A model generated the notes under the pieces. It was not told the DNA's origin. It saw nothing but the letters and a program-made list of their open reading frames with translations, and did not search any database. This document shows positions 9,034 through 18,193 of a stretch of 64,000 nt of DNA, piece by piece (positions within the stretch are counted from its first letter, which is position 1; the number at the start of each line of letters is the position of its first letter). Source of the DNA: Spongiimicrobium salis (GTDB lineage: Bacteria > Bacteroidota > Bacteroidia > Flavobacteriales > Flavobacteriaceae); NCBI RefSeq assembly GCF_043678055.1, contig NZ_JBHEQA010000001.1, positions 1 to 64,000 on the forward strand, in the 5' to 3' direction. The translations under genes and the position numbers were made by a program.

Positions 9034-9987
9034 CTAGCCATTAAATACGCCCATATTAGCATATTTTTCCATTCGTGCTTTCACCAATTCTTTTGGTGAT
9101 AACTTTTCGAGTTCGGCATAATGTTTCAAAATTTCATTTTTTACGATTTCAAAAGCTGCTGCCCGATCGCTATGTGCTCCTCCTGCAGGTTCTTTCACAA
9201 TTTCATCGATAACATGATGTTTCTTCATATCCGTAGCCGTCAATTTCAAGGCTGCCGCCGCCTGTTCTTTGTACTCCCAACTTCTCCATAGAATAGAAGA
9301 ACAAGACTCTGGGGAAATTACCGAATACCAAGTATTTTCCAACATCAATACTTTATTTCCCACACCGATACCCAATGCACCACCAGATGCACCTTCTCCG
9401 ATGATTACTACGATAATGGGCACTTTGAGCCTAGTCATTTCCAGGATATTCCTTGCAATGGCTTCTCCTTGACCGCGTTCTTCGGCCTCAATACCGGGAT
9501 ATGCTCCTGGTGTATCTATAAAACAGACCACGGGAATCTTAAATTTCTCGGCAGATTTCATCAGACGGAGTGCCTTTCTATATCCTTCCGGGTTGGCCAT
9601 TCCGAAATTTCGATATTGCCTCGTTTTGGTATTATACCCTTTCTGTTGGCCTACAAACATAAAACTTTGATCTCCAATCTTTCCCAATCCTCCGATCATT
9701 GCCTTATCGTCCTTCACATTTCTATCTCCGTGCAGCTCCAAGAATGTATCTCCACAAAGGGCATTAATATAATCCAATGTATAAGGCCTATTAGGGTGTC
9801 TTGAAAGCTGTACACGCTGCCAAGCGGTTAGATTTTTGTAGATGTCCTTACGGGTTTCATCCAGCTTTTTTTGAATTTGCTTACAGGTTTCTGAAACATC
9901 AACATCACTTTCTTCTCCAATGATCAGACATTTATCCAATTGTTCCTCCAATTCCTTGATCGGAAGTTCAAAATCCAAGTACTCCAT
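9034..9987 (-). CDS. accA: acetyl-CoA carboxylase carboxyltransferase subunit alpha
   Basis: AccA with AccD moves the carboxyl group from biotin-BCCP to acetyl-CoA, the first committed step of fatty acid synthesis. The 317-residue protein shows the carboxyltransferase landmarks 'DYINALCGDTFLELHGDR', 'RKALRLMKSAEKF', 'CFIDTPGAYPGIEAEERGQ' and 'IGEGASGGALGIGVG' in normal order and length. It is a single gene with its own terminator; accD and the biotin subunits are not in this window. Confidence 0.97.
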   Translation of the reverse strand: MEYLDFELPIKELEEQLDKCLIIGEESDVDVSETCKQIQKKLDETRKDIYKNLTAWQRVQLSRHPNRPYTLDYINALCGDTFLELHGDRNVKDDKAMIGGLGKIGDQSFMFVGQQKGYNTKTRQYRNFGMANPEGYRKALRLMKSAEKFKIPVVCFIDTPGAYPGIEAEERGQGEAIARNILEMTRLKVPIIVVIIGEGASGGALGIGVGNKVLMLENTWYSVISPESCSSILWRSWEYKEQAAAALKLTATDMKKHHVIDEIVKEPAGGAHSDRAAAFEIVKNEILKHYAELEKLSPKELVKARMEKYANMGVFNG

Positions 9988-10047
9988 TCGTTATAACTTT
10001 GGTTTCGTTTAAATCAGCAAGCAAATATAAAACATTAATAGTAACGG

Positions 10048-10944
10048 TTAGCCCTCTGTTTGTTTTTTTAACCTTGTTCTATTCTTTAGAATACCATTGG
10101 CGATAACGGTAACCAATATGACCAAAGCACCCACATAAAAGAGCGGGTTCATTTTTTCGCTATCGCCCAAAAGGATGAATGCCAAAATAATGCCATAGAC
10201 CGGTTCCAGGTTTATACTTAGCATTACCGTATAAGGGCTAATATATTTCATCACTTTTACCGAGGCTATAAAAGCATAGGCCGTACATATGGAAGCGAGT
10301 ATAAAAATAAAAATCAAATCATTCTGGGATAACCGAAAGAAGCTTGCCTCAAAACTCCCTTGCACACCAAGATAAAGGGATAAAAATAGTACCCCGCTCC
10401 CAAGCTCGTATATGGAAATGACCGAAGGTTTTTCGGTTTGAATCAATTTCCCATTGATCAGCGAGAATATGGCCGCTAAAAAAGCAGAAATCAACGCTAG
10501 GACAATACCCTCCACATAACTGGTCTCTACATTAAAAATAATATACAGGCCCAACATTACTGCCAATCCAAAAGCTACTTCGTACCAAATCATCTTCCTG
10601 CGATACCATATAGGTTCAAGAATGGCTGTAAAAAAAGACCCTGTAGACATTGTGGCCAGGGCAATGGACACGTTCGACACTTTGATTGCCATAAAAAAAG
10701 TAACCCAATGCAGGGCAATAAAAAGGCCTGCCATGATTAAAATTCCCATGGTTTTTCGAGATACTTTCAAGGAGAACTTTTTAAAGGCAATAAAAATCAA
10801 AATCAATATAGAAGCAATCCCCATGCGATACCATACCAAAGGTAGGGCGTCAATAGTAATTAACTTTCCCAATACGGCAGTAAACCCCCAAATGAAGATG
10901 ATGAAATGAAGGTGTACATAGTTCTTTAGTTTAGCGTTTGGCAT
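10048..10944 (-). CDS. EamA/DMT family transporter
   Basis: The 298-residue protein is almost entirely hydrophobic, with about ten transmembrane helices in two repeated halves, starting 'LHFIIFIWGFTAVLGKLI' and ending in a basic tail. This is the drug/metabolite transporter (EamA) layout; substrates in the family range from amino acids to nucleotides and cannot be predicted here. Its start overlaps the end of the LptF/LptG-type gene by 14 bp, so it is probably co-transcribed as the last gene of tgt-permease-EamA. Confidence 0.92.
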   Translation of the reverse strand: MPNAKLKNYVHLHFIIFIWGFTAVLGKLITIDALPLVWYRMGIASILILIFIAFKKFSLKVSRKTMGILIMAGLFIALHWVTFFMAIKVSNVSIALATMSTGSFFTAILEPIWYRRKMIWYEVAFGLAVMLGLYIIFNVETSYVEGIVLALISAFLAAIFSLINGKLIQTEKPSVISIYELGSGVLFLSLYLGVQGSFEASFFRLSQNDLIFIFILASICTAYAFIASVKVMKYISPYTVMLSINLEPVYGIILAFILLGDSEKMNPLFYVGALVILVTVIANGILKNRTRLKKQTEG

Positions 10945-12013
10945 TCTGCAACAGGTAAAAGCCTATAATTCCAAAAACAACATTAGGTATGATTACGGCC
11001 AACAAAGGTGAAAATCCCGATTGTTCGGCCAAGGTCCCGAAGACCTTATCAAAAAAGATGTAAATAAAGGCCACTCCAATACCAAAGGCCAAATTGATTC
11101 CCATACCCCCGCGCCGTTTAATAGAGGAGACTGCAACAGCAATTACCGTAAGAATAAAAGCGGTTAAAGGTAAGGCCCAGCGTTTGTACTTTACCAATAC
11201 ATAGGTATTGATGTTTGACGCTCCTTTCTTTTTTTGATCTTCTATAAAATCATTAAGTTCAAAGAGGTTCTTGGTTTCCGCAACATACGAAACAGGGGTA
11301 AGGTCATTGATCTTAAAATCGAATATGGTATCCAAGCGTCCTTTCTTCTCCAAAATTTCGGTATCCCCTATCATCGTCCTCTTTTCATAACTGGTGAGCC
11401 TGTATGTGCTATCCGCAGGCACCCATCGGATATCTGCAGAGGATATTTTGTACTCTAATTTTCCTTCATCATTGAAATGTTCCAAGCTAAAGTTGTAGCC
11501 TATTTGCCGTGCCGGCCTAAAGCTGCTGACATATAAAAAATCGTTCTCATTGAGCTGATTATAAATATTGCTGGTCACCCGGTCCTGTTTCCCTCGTTTC
11601 AAATATTTAAACTTAAACTCATTGAATCCCTTACTAGCATCGGGGACGATAAACATCGCCAGAAAAAATAGACTAATTGCAATAATGGTCGCTCCAATAA
11701 AATAAGGTCTTAAAAAACGGCCAAAGGAAACTCCTGAACTCAAGATGGCCACGATTTCTGTATTATTGGCCAATTTTGAGGTAAAGAAAATCACCGAAAG
11801 AAAAAGAAATATAGGGAACAATAGACTGCCTATATATATGGTAAAATTAATATAATACACTACAATTTCATTGGTAGGCGCCTCATTATCGATCATCTTA
11901 CCGATCTGCTCCGCCAAATTTGCCATAATCCCAATCGGGATAAATAGCAACAGCATCACCGCGAAGGTGAGCAGGTAGCGTTTTAAGATATATTTATCGA
12001 GAATTGTGAGCAT
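10931..12013 (-). CDS. LptF/LptG family LPS export permease
   Basis: This 360-residue YjgP/YjgQ-family protein has the expected three N-terminal helices (LDKYILKRYLLTFAVMLLLFIPIGIMANL, a second near 55-75, a third near 100-125), a periplasmic jellyroll-type middle domain, and three C-terminal helices ending 'NVVFGIIGFYLLQNAKR'. Such permeases extract lipopolysaccharide from the inner membrane with the LptB ATPase. LptF and LptG cannot be told apart from this sequence alone. Its ATG overlaps the tgt stop codon (TAATG) at 12013, so the two are translationally coupled. Confidence 0.92.
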   Translation of the reverse strand: MLTILDKYILKRYLLTFAVMLLLFIPIGIMANLAEQIGKMIDNEAPTNEIVVYYINFTIYIGSLLFPIFLFLSVIFFTSKLANNTEIVAILSSGVSFGRFLRPYFIGATIIAISLFFLAMFIVPDASKGFNEFKFKYLKRGKQDRVTSNIYNQLNENDFLYVSSFRPARQIGYNFSLEHFNDEGKLEYKISSADIRWVPADSTYRLTSYEKRTMIGDTEILEKKGRLDTIFDFKINDLTPVSYVAETKNLFELNDFIEDQKKKGASNINTYVLVKYKRWALPLTAFILTVIAVAVSSIKRRGGMGINLAFGIGVAFIYIFFDKVFGTLAEQSGFSPLLAVIIPNVVFGIIGFYLLQNAKR

Positions 12014-13143
12014 TACAATCTTTTATCCATTTGTTTCACCATGGTATTTTTCCAAGTCAAAAAATCTCCCGCTAAAATATGTTTTCTAGCTTCGCGAGTC
12101 AACCAAAGATAAAATCCAAGATTGTGAATGGTGGCAATTTGTTTTCCCAAATACTCATTGGCGGCAAATAAATGCCGCAAATAAGCCTTGGAATATTCCA
12201 AGTCTACAAAAGTGATTCCCATGTCATCAATGGGCGAAAAATCGTCTTCCCATTTCTTATTCTTTATATTAATTGTTCCATGCGCCGTGAACAACATCCC
12301 ATTTCTGGCATTTCTGGTGGGCATCACACAATCGAACATATCAATGCCCAAAGCTATATTTTCCAAAATATTGATAGGCGTTCCCACGCCCATTAAATAC
12401 CGGGGTTTATCTTCTGGTAATATTTCGCAAACCACATCGGTCATGGCATACATTTCCTCTGCGGGTTCTCCAACCGATAATCCGCCAATGGCGTTTCCTT
12501 CTGCGCCAACCCCTGCAATATACTCTGCGGATTGCTTCCTTAAATCCTTATAGGTAGATCCTTGTACAATGGGGAAAAAAGTCTGTGCATAATCATATTC
12601 AAAAGGAACTTTTTCCAAATGCGCAATACAGCGATCCAGCCATCTATGCGTCATGTGCATAGAGCGTTTGGCATAATTATAGTCACAAGGATAGGGCGTA
12701 CATTCATCAAAAGCCATAATAATATCGGCACCTATGACCCGCTGTACCTCCATTACATTTTCTGGAGTAAAAACATGGTAAGACCCATCTATATGGGATT
12801 TAAATTTCACCCCTTCTTCTTTTATCTTCCTATTGGCAGATAAGGAATATACCTGATATCCGCCACTATCGGTGAGGATATTTCGGTCCCAGCCCATAAA
12901 TTTATGAAGCCCACCTGCTTGCTTTAGGATAGGCGTTTTAGGACGCAAATAAAGGTGGTAGGTATTTCCAAGAATAATGTCAGGATTTATCTCTTCCTTC
13001 AGTTCCCTTTGATGTACCCCTTTCACAGAAGCCACTGTTCCTACAGGCATAAAAATAGGTGTTTCGATCTTTCCATGATCGGTAACCATTGTTCCTGCCC
13101 GGGCTTTACTTTCAATATCGGTATGGTGTAGTGTAAATTTCAT
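12013..13143 (-). CDS. tgt: queuine tRNA-ribosyltransferase (TGT), apparently lacking the zinc cysteines
   Basis: TGT swaps guanine-34 for preQ1 in tRNAs with GUN anticodons, a step of queuosine synthesis. The 376-residue protein has the TGT barrel motifs: 'NTYHLYLRPK', 'LTDSGGYQVYSL' (catalytic Asp), 'MAFDECTPYP', 'IGGLSVGEP', 'RYLMGVGTP' and 'FDCVMPTRNARNG' with the second Asp. In E. coli the region after this holds the Zn ligands C302, C304, C307 and H333. Here the aligned stretch is SPIDDMGITFVDLEYSKAY, with no cysteine; the later His (TIHN) remains. First gene of tgt-permease-EamA. Confidence 0.95.
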   Translation of the reverse strand: MKFTLHHTDIESKARAGTMVTDHGKIETPIFMPVGTVASVKGVHQRELKEEINPDIILGNTYHLYLRPKTPILKQAGGLHKFMGWDRNILTDSGGYQVYSLSANRKIKEEGVKFKSHIDGSYHVFTPENVMEVQRVIGADIIMAFDECTPYPCDYNYAKRSMHMTHRWLDRCIAHLEKVPFEYDYAQTFFPIVQGSTYKDLRKQSAEYIAGVGAEGNAIGGLSVGEPAEEMYAMTDVVCEILPEDKPRYLMGVGTPINILENIALGIDMFDCVMPTRNARNGMLFTAHGTINIKNKKWEDDFSPIDDMGITFVDLEYSKAYLRHLFAANEYLGKQIATIHNLGFYLWLTREARKHILAGDFLTWKNTMVKQMDKRL

Positions 13144-13502
13144 TCGGCTCTTGGGCTCACAATTGGAACAATTTGCTGCAGCACGGCAATAGTTCTAGGA
13201 TGTTCCAAATGCATCCCCTATTTCACTTTTTCTGTTATGATCGCAAATATAATCAACTCCAACGCACGAACTCCTTAACAAAAAAATAAAGTTGCTTAAA
13301 TATGCCGTTTGTACCTTTTAAATTTAGCGGGTTTAAAAATTCCGGCACATAGGGCTTCTGGAACAGTTTCAAAACTCTTCTGGCTTACTACAACTGCCTC
13401 AGACTAACGTTTGTTCGCCTTATTTTAGTCAAAAAATCTTAGGATTCGCCTTGTATACCCAAAAGATTGCCAGTACATTTGATTTTTTTAAAACAATAGC
13501 CA
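13144..13502. other. divergent promoter region between tgt and transketolase
   Basis: No gene is visible in these 359 bp. For the minus strand, TATATTTG (13244-13251) could be the tgt -7 box, although no TTG stands at the usual distance. For the plus strand a full promoter lies at 13451-13481. I see no preQ1 riboswitch motif upstream of tgt. Confidence 0.5.
13451..13481 (+). promoter_or_regulatory. transketolase promoter
   Basis: TTG (13451-13453), a 20-bp spacer and TACATTTG (13474-13481) match the Bacteroidota consensus, placing the start site near 13486, about 17 nt before the ATG at 13503. Confidence 0.7.
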
Positions 13503-14348
13503 ATGTCTAAATTGCAAGAATTACAGGATCTTTGCGTACAAACACGTCGAGATATCCTTAGAATGGTACATAAAGTAAATTCTGGCCATCCGGGAGGTTC
13601 CTTGGGATGCACTGAATTTTTCGTAGCACTTTATCACGAAATCATGTCACTGAAAGCAGGGTTCGATATGAATGGAAACGAAGAAGATCTCTTCTTTTTA
13701 TCCAATGGCCATATCTCTCCGGTATTTTACAGTGTTTTAGCACGCAGGGGGTATTTTCCCATTGATGAGCTGAATACTTTCCGTTTGATCGATTCTCGTT
13801 TGCAAGGACATCCTACCACCCATGAAGGCTTGCCTGGAGTACGAATCGCTTCCGGCTCTTTGGGGCAGGGAATGTCAGTGGCCATTGGTGCCGCTTTGGC
13901 AAAAAAACTGAACAAGGACGCACACTTGATCTATAGTCTTCACGGCGATGGAGAATTGCAGGAAGGACAGAACTGGGAAGCTATTATGTATGCTGCAGGG
14001 AACAAGGTAGACAATATTATTTCCACTATTGATTTAAACGGACAGCAAATTGATGGATCAACGGACCATGTATTGCCCATGGGCGATCTTAAGGTGAAAT
14101 TCGAGGCTTTTGGATGGGATGTGGTCACCATTGCGCAAGGAAATGATCTTGCCGCCATTCTAGAAGGTATGCAGGAAGCAAAAAGTAGAACGGGAAAAGG
14201 AAAACCTGTTTGTGTATTATTGCACACGGTTATGGGGCATGGTGTAGATTTTATGATGCACACCCATGCTTGGCACGGAAAAGCACCGAATGACGAACAA
14301 TTGGCTACGGCTTTAGCACAAAATCCAGAAACTTTAGGGGACTATTAA
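13503..14348 (+). CDS. transketolase, N-terminal subunit
   Basis: The 281-residue protein is the thiamine-diphosphate-binding half of a split transketolase. It shows 'HKVNSGHPGGSLGCTEFFVALY', 'LSNGHISPVFYSVLARRGYF', 'GSLGQGMSVAIGAALA' and the ThDP motif 'LHGDGELQEGQNWEAIMYAAGNKVDNIISTIDLNGQQIDG' (GDG-x-NN type). It transfers two-carbon units between sugar phosphates in the pentose phosphate pathway. The C-terminal half follows after 12 bp; the two should form one enzyme. Confidence 0.95.
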   Translation: MSKLQELQDLCVQTRRDILRMVHKVNSGHPGGSLGCTEFFVALYHEIMSLKAGFDMNGNEEDLFFLSNGHISPVFYSVLARRGYFPIDELNTFRLIDSRLQGHPTTHEGLPGVRIASGSLGQGMSVAIGAALAKKLNKDAHLIYSLHGDGELQEGQNWEAIMYAAGNKVDNIISTIDLNGQQIDGSTDHVLPMGDLKVKFEAFGWDVVTIAQGNDLAAILEGMQEAKSRTGKGKPVCVLLHTVMGHGVDFMMHTHAWHGKAPNDEQLATALAQNPETLGDY

Positions 14349-14360
14349 TTAAAGAACAGC

Positions 14361-15314
14361 ATGAAAAAATATACAGACTCAGGTAAAAATGATACACGAA
14401 GTGGATTTGGAGCGGGCCTCGCCGAATTGGGTAGGACCAATCCGAATGTAGTCGCCTTATGTGCCGATTTAATAGGCTCTCTTAAAATGCAGGAATTTAT
14501 TGCGGAAAACCCCGAACGCTTTTATCAAGTGGGCATTGCCGAAGCCAATATGATGGGAATTGCCGCAGGACTCACTATTGGAGGTAAAATTCCCTTTACC
14601 GGTACTTTTGCCAATTTCTCCACAGGAAGGGTGTATGATCAAATACGACAGTCCATTGCCTATTCTGATAAAAATGTAAAAATTTGTGCTTCACATGCCG
14701 GACTTACCCTTGGTGAGGATGGGGCTACACATCAAATTTTAGAGGATATTGGATTGATGAAAATGCTTCCGGGAATGACGGTAATCAATCCTTGTGATTA
14801 CAATCAGACCAAGGCGGCGACCATCGCCATTGCAGAACATCACGGTCCTGTTTATCTTCGCTTTGGAAGACCCAAGGTCGCCAATTTTACACCAGCTGAT
14901 CAAACTTTTGAAATCGGCAAGGCCCTTCTTCTCAATGAGGGATCTGATGTTACCATTGTTGCTACGGGACATTTGGTATGGGAAGCTTTGATTGCCGCCG
15001 AGCAATTGGAAAGCCAAGGTGTTTCGGCAGAAGTTATCAATATTCATACGATAAAACCTTTGGATGAAGCTGCGATTCTGGCTTCTGTAAAAAAGACCGG
15101 ATGTATTGTTACCGCTGAAGAGCACAATCACCTGGGAGGTCTTGGAGAAAGTGTTGCGCGCGTCTTGGCCGAACAACATCCTACCCCCCAGGAATTTATA
15201 GCTACGAACGATACTTTTGGGGAAAGTGGAACCCCCGCGCAATTGATGGAGAAATACGGACTGGACAATAAAGCCATTGTCAAATCCGTTGTAAAAGTGT
15301 TGAAACGAAAGTAA
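14361..15314 (+). CDS. transketolase, C-terminal subunit
   Basis: The 317-residue protein contains the pyrimidine-binding domain (RSGFGAGLAELG, 'VALCADLIGSLKM', 'ERFYQVGIAEANMMGIAAGLTIGGKIPFTGTFANFS' with the catalytic Glu) and the C-terminal transketolase domain (GSDVTIVATGHLVWEALIAAEQL, TAEEHNHLGGLGESVARVL). It pairs with the N-terminal subunit encoded directly upstream. Split transketolases of this kind are common in many bacteria and archaea; this is not a frameshift, since each half has its own start and stop. Confidence 0.95.
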   Translation: MKKYTDSGKNDTRSGFGAGLAELGRTNPNVVALCADLIGSLKMQEFIAENPERFYQVGIAEANMMGIAAGLTIGGKIPFTGTFANFSTGRVYDQIRQSIAYSDKNVKICASHAGLTLGEDGATHQILEDIGLMKMLPGMTVINPCDYNQTKAATIAIAEHHGPVYLRFGRPKVANFTPADQTFEIGKALLLNEGSDVTIVATGHLVWEALIAAEQLESQGVSAEVINIHTIKPLDEAAILASVKKTGCIVTAEEHNHLGGLGESVARVLAEQHPTPQEFIATNDTFGESGTPAQLMEKYGLDNKAIVKSVVKVLKRK

Positions 15315-15367
15315 CGCTGGCATCATTTTTGGTGTTCCGTTACCTATAAAAACAGAACACACACATC

Positions 15368-15979
15368 ATGAAAAAAACACTTTTAGTGGCGGCTTTTGCT
15401 TTGATAAGCATGACCGCTTTTGCACAAAGCGATTCTGGATTCGGTATTAAAGCCGGACTTAACTACAATCAAAATGGGGATTTAATTGGTTCCGTTGGAG
15501 ATGCGGCTCAAAACATCATACAGGGATCCGACGGAAAAGTTGGTTACCATGTTGGATTTTTTGGCAAAATAGCCATTTCCAAAATTTATCTTAGACCAGA
15601 ACTTATTTACACCAGAACAAAAAGTAGTTATGACCTCAATGGAACTTCCAATGATTATGACATCTCCAAAATAGACTTTCCCGTATTGATCGGGGTTAAG
15701 GTCATAGGCCCCTTGCATGTGTTTGCCGGTCCGGCATTCCAGTACATTTTGGAGAATGATTTAGAAAACATTGCCATCAATGATGTAGAAAACGATTTTT
15801 CCGTGGGATTACATGCAGGAGTGGGTGTTAATCTAGGTCGTTTTGGGTTCGACGTTCGTTACGAGCGTGGGTTCTCTGAAAATGAAGCTAATTTTATCAG
15901 CAATAACATCACAAATATTCAGGGCAGGGTAGATTCAAGGCCCTCCCAAATTATTTTTGGCGTTTCTTTAAAGCTATAA
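15368..15979 (+). CDS. PorT-like outer-membrane beta-barrel protein
   Basis: The 203-residue protein has a signal peptide (MKKTLLVAAFALISMTAFAQ) and then alternating beta strands such as 'FGIKAGLNYNQNG', 'YHVGFFGKIAISKIYLRPELIYTRTKSSY', 'IDFPVLIGVKVIGPLHVFAGPAFQYIL' and 'FSVGLHAGVGVNLGRFGFDVRYERGF', ending 'IIFGVSLKL'. This is the pattern of small Bacteroidota outer-membrane barrels (PF13568/OmpW-like). Such proteins have no single known function. It lies 53 bp after transketolase and may be read from that operon; a bidirectional terminator follows. Confidence 0.9.
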   Translation: MKKTLLVAAFALISMTAFAQSDSGFGIKAGLNYNQNGDLIGSVGDAAQNIIQGSDGKVGYHVGFFGKIAISKIYLRPELIYTRTKSSYDLNGTSNDYDISKIDFPVLIGVKVIGPLHVFAGPAFQYILENDLENIAINDVENDFSVGLHAGVGVNLGRFGFDVRYERGFSENEANFISNNITNIQGRVDSRPSQIIFGVSLKL

Positions 15980-15991
15980 AAAAAGAAGTTT

Positions 15992-16023
15992 AAAAAAAGC
16001 CCTCTTGCAAGAGGGCTTTTTTT
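15992..16023. terminator. bidirectional terminator between convergent genes
   Basis: The perfect palindrome AAAGCCCTCTTGCAAGAGGG continues into CTTT, with an A run before and a T run after. It can serve both the barrel gene (plus) and the FKBP lipoprotein gene (minus). Confidence 0.92.
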
Positions 16024-16045
16024 ATTTATGGTAGCTACGCTATTA

Positions 16046-17158
16046 TTAACTATCCGCATCCAAATAATCGGGAGTTCCATCTCCATCACTATCCGGGGTG
16101 TCTATAGTACCATCTGAATTAAAAAGAATTTCCTCTATGGTTGGTCTGCCATCATTGTCATCATCATTATCCAAATAGTCCGGTGTTTGATCATTATCGG
16201 TATCCAAAAAGGTAATAAGGCCTTCAGAATCTACCATAATTTCATCGCTTGTCGGGATTCCGTCCCCATCATCATCGGGGTCTAAATAATTCGATATTAA
16301 AGCTCCCAGCGCATCACGATCATCATCCGTATTATCGTTGAACAAAAGACCGTCACCGTCCACATCTTCCATAAAGGAAGGAATACCATCATTATCATGA
16401 TCTGCTTGCTCCACTACTAGCAACTCCAAGGTAAAAATCAAAGGGGTATACTGGGGAATTGGTGCTCTAAAACCATCAAATGTTCCAAGGCCGGAGGGAA
16501 AAATAACTATTCCCACACCAAAGTCTTGAATTTCAAAAGTCCCATCGGGGTTGTCGATTATAGCGCCTCCTCCGCGCAGCTGTTGCAGGCCTTCGCCAAC
16601 ACCTCGAAAAGCACGTTGATCCCCTCTTCCCGGAATCTGAAAAATGGGAAGATCGAACCATACTCCACCTGCAGCAACTTCATCAAAATCCATCAAAGAA
16701 CCGTCATCTATCAGCGCAGTTCCTTTAAAACGCACAAAGGTAGAATCCCCAACAGTAGGGCTTGCTCCTGCACCTTCTCTTGCAATAAGGTAATAATACG
16801 TATGCGATATATTCTCTTCCCCATCCAATAAAAAGTCGGATGCCGAAATACTTACTTGATCGGATTGCAAAGTTCCCACACCAACACCTACTTGATCGAT
16901 CAAGGGGGTTTTATCGGCATTTTCACCGGCGATGGTATCAATTACAATTCTAAAATCAAAATCCGCAGGGGGGGTTTGAAATTCTTCATAATTATAAAAA
17001 TGAGTCCGCAAAAAGGCTTGGATATCTGCATCGTCTTCTATAACTACTTCACTTAATTCTCTAGGAGGTGTTCGTATTATTCCCCCGTCGTCATCCCCAT
17101 TACAGGAAGTCAAGAATAAAACTGGCACTAAGAAATAAAGGAATTTGGTCATTTTCAT
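16046..17158 (-). CDS. FKBP-type peptidyl-prolyl isomerase lipoprotein with Ca-binding Asp-rich tail
   Basis: The 370-residue protein begins with a lipoprotein signal (MKMTKFLYFLVPVLFLTSCNGDDDGG, lipobox Cys19). Residues about 110-255 look like an FKBP domain ('YYYLIAREGAGASPTVGDSTFVRFKGTALIDDG', 'RGVGEGLQQLRGGG', 'YTPLIFTLELLVVEQ'). The last ~110 residues are several DxDxDG-type repeats (DHDNDGIPSFMEDVDGDG, DPDDDGDGIPTSDE, DSDGDGTPDYLD), like thrombospondin type-3 Ca-binding repeats. It probably assists folding of exported or surface proteins from the envelope. The typical FKBP catalytic residues were not checked position by position. Confidence 0.88.
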   Translation of the reverse strand: MKMTKFLYFLVPVLFLTSCNGDDDGGIIRTPPRELSEVVIEDDADIQAFLRTHFYNYEEFQTPPADFDFRIVIDTIAGENADKTPLIDQVGVGVGTLQSDQVSISASDFLLDGEENISHTYYYLIAREGAGASPTVGDSTFVRFKGTALIDDGSLMDFDEVAAGGVWFDLPIFQIPGRGDQRAFRGVGEGLQQLRGGGAIIDNPDGTFEIQDFGVGIVIFPSGLGTFDGFRAPIPQYTPLIFTLELLVVEQADHDNDGIPSFMEDVDGDGLLFNDNTDDDRDALGALISNYLDPDDDGDGIPTSDEIMVDSEGLITFLDTDNDQTPDYLDNDDDNDGRPTIEEILFNSDGTIDTPDSDGDGTPDYLDADS

Positions 17159-17236
17159 TTATCAAACAATTTAAGGCGCAAGATACAATTTTCCCCTATT
17201 TTTGCTTACTCGTTAACAAAGATTTTCGATTCAGAT

Positions 17237-17626
17237 ATGCGTATTGATAAATATTTATGGTGTACTCGATATTTCAAGACACGAAATATGGGTACGGAAG
17301 CTTGTAAAAAAGGGCAGGTACGAATCAACGACCAAGTAGTAAAGCCCTCTAGGGAAGTGTATCCTATGGATAAAATCATTGTACGTAAAAATCAAATCAA
17401 CTATGAGTTTACGGTTTTGGATATTCCCAAAAGCCGGGTAGGTGCAAAACTTGTAGACGTGTATCGCAAAGACACTACACCTTTGGAAGCTTTGGAGCAT
17501 ACAGAATTACAGCGCTATTCGCAAGACTATTATCGTAAAAAAGGAATGGGAAGGCCTACGAAAAAGGATCGACGCGAAATTGATGATTATCTGGATGCTC
17601 CTGAAAAAGAGGAAGAATCCGATTAA
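17237..17626 (+). CDS. S4 domain RNA-binding protein (Hsp15-like)
   Basis: The 129-residue protein opens with an S4 domain: 'MRIDKYLWCTRYFKTRNMGTEACKKGQVRINDQVVKPSREVYPMDKIIVRK'. In E. coli the similar Hsp15 (HslR) recycles stalled 50S subunits carrying peptidyl-tRNA. A charged tail rich in Lys/Arg and then Glu/Asp follows (KKGMGRPTKKDRREIDDYL). Position 17197-17204 upstream carries TATTTTTG, a possible -7 box. It starts divergently from the FKBP gene. Confidence 0.9.
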   Translation: MRIDKYLWCTRYFKTRNMGTEACKKGQVRINDQVVKPSREVYPMDKIIVRKNQINYEFTVLDIPKSRVGAKLVDVYRKDTTPLEALEHTELQRYSQDYYRKKGMGRPTKKDRREIDDYLDAPEKEEESD

Positions 17627-17695
17627 TGTCGTTTTAGGAAAGCCGCACAACCTAAGCTTCCTTTCTTTATCTTTGAGTTAAAATAGCTAGATTCC

Positions 17696-18193
17696 ATGCA
17701 GCACAAAATATTATCACACCAAGAAATACAGCATAAAACAAGACGCATAGCTTACCAAATTTACGAAGCCAATGTAAATGAAACTGAAATTGTCATTGCT
17801 GGCATTGATGGAGGTGGATTAAAGTTTGCGAAAAAAATACAGCGGATTCTCAAAGAGATTACCGCTGCCGAGATCATCCTTTGCAAGGTAAGCATGGATA
17901 AAAACAACCCAGTGGAAAGTGGGGTCCAAGTCTCCATACCCGAATCGGCTTACATCGATAAATCTGTGGTTCTCGTGGATGATGTTCTGAATTCTGGCAC
18001 TACCCTCATCTATGGCGTGCATCATTTTCTAGGTGTTCCTTTAAAACAATTAAAGACTGCTGTTTTGGTGAATAGAAATCATAAAAAATTCCCGGTCAAA
18101 GCAGATTATAAGGGAATCTCACTCTCTACTTCTTTACAAGAGCATGTTGGCGTTGTTTTTGAAACCAAAAACGATGCGGTTTTCCTAACCTAA
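17696..18193 (+). CDS. PyrR-like phosphoribosyltransferase family protein
   Basis: The 165-residue protein has the type I phosphoribosyltransferase fold with the PRPP loop 'VVLVDDVLNSGTTLIYGVHHFL' and 'IVIAGIDGGGLKFAKKIQ' near the N-terminus. The nearest named relatives are PyrR (pyrimidine attenuation regulator / UPRTase). There is no pyr operon here, so a regulatory role is not supported by context. TATCTTTG at 17668-17675 is a likely -7 box. The last nine coding bases overlap the end of aroK on the other strand. Confidence 0.88.
   Translation: MQHKILSHQEIQHKTRRIAYQIYEANVNETEIVIAGIDGGGLKFAKKIQRILKEITAAEIILCKVSMDKNNPVESGVQVSIPESAYIDKSVVLVDDVLNSGTTLIYGVHHFLGVPLKQLKTAVLVNRNHKKFPVKADYKGISLSTSLQEHVGVVFETKNDAVFLT

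Noticed and set aside
13144..13502. preQ1 riboswitch before tgt
   Set aside because: No conserved preQ1 aptamer sequence was seen; only a possible -7 box.
13503..15314. Transketolase broken by frameshift
   Set aside because: The two halves have their own start and stop codons, a 12-bp gap, and complete domain boundaries, as in known split transketolases.
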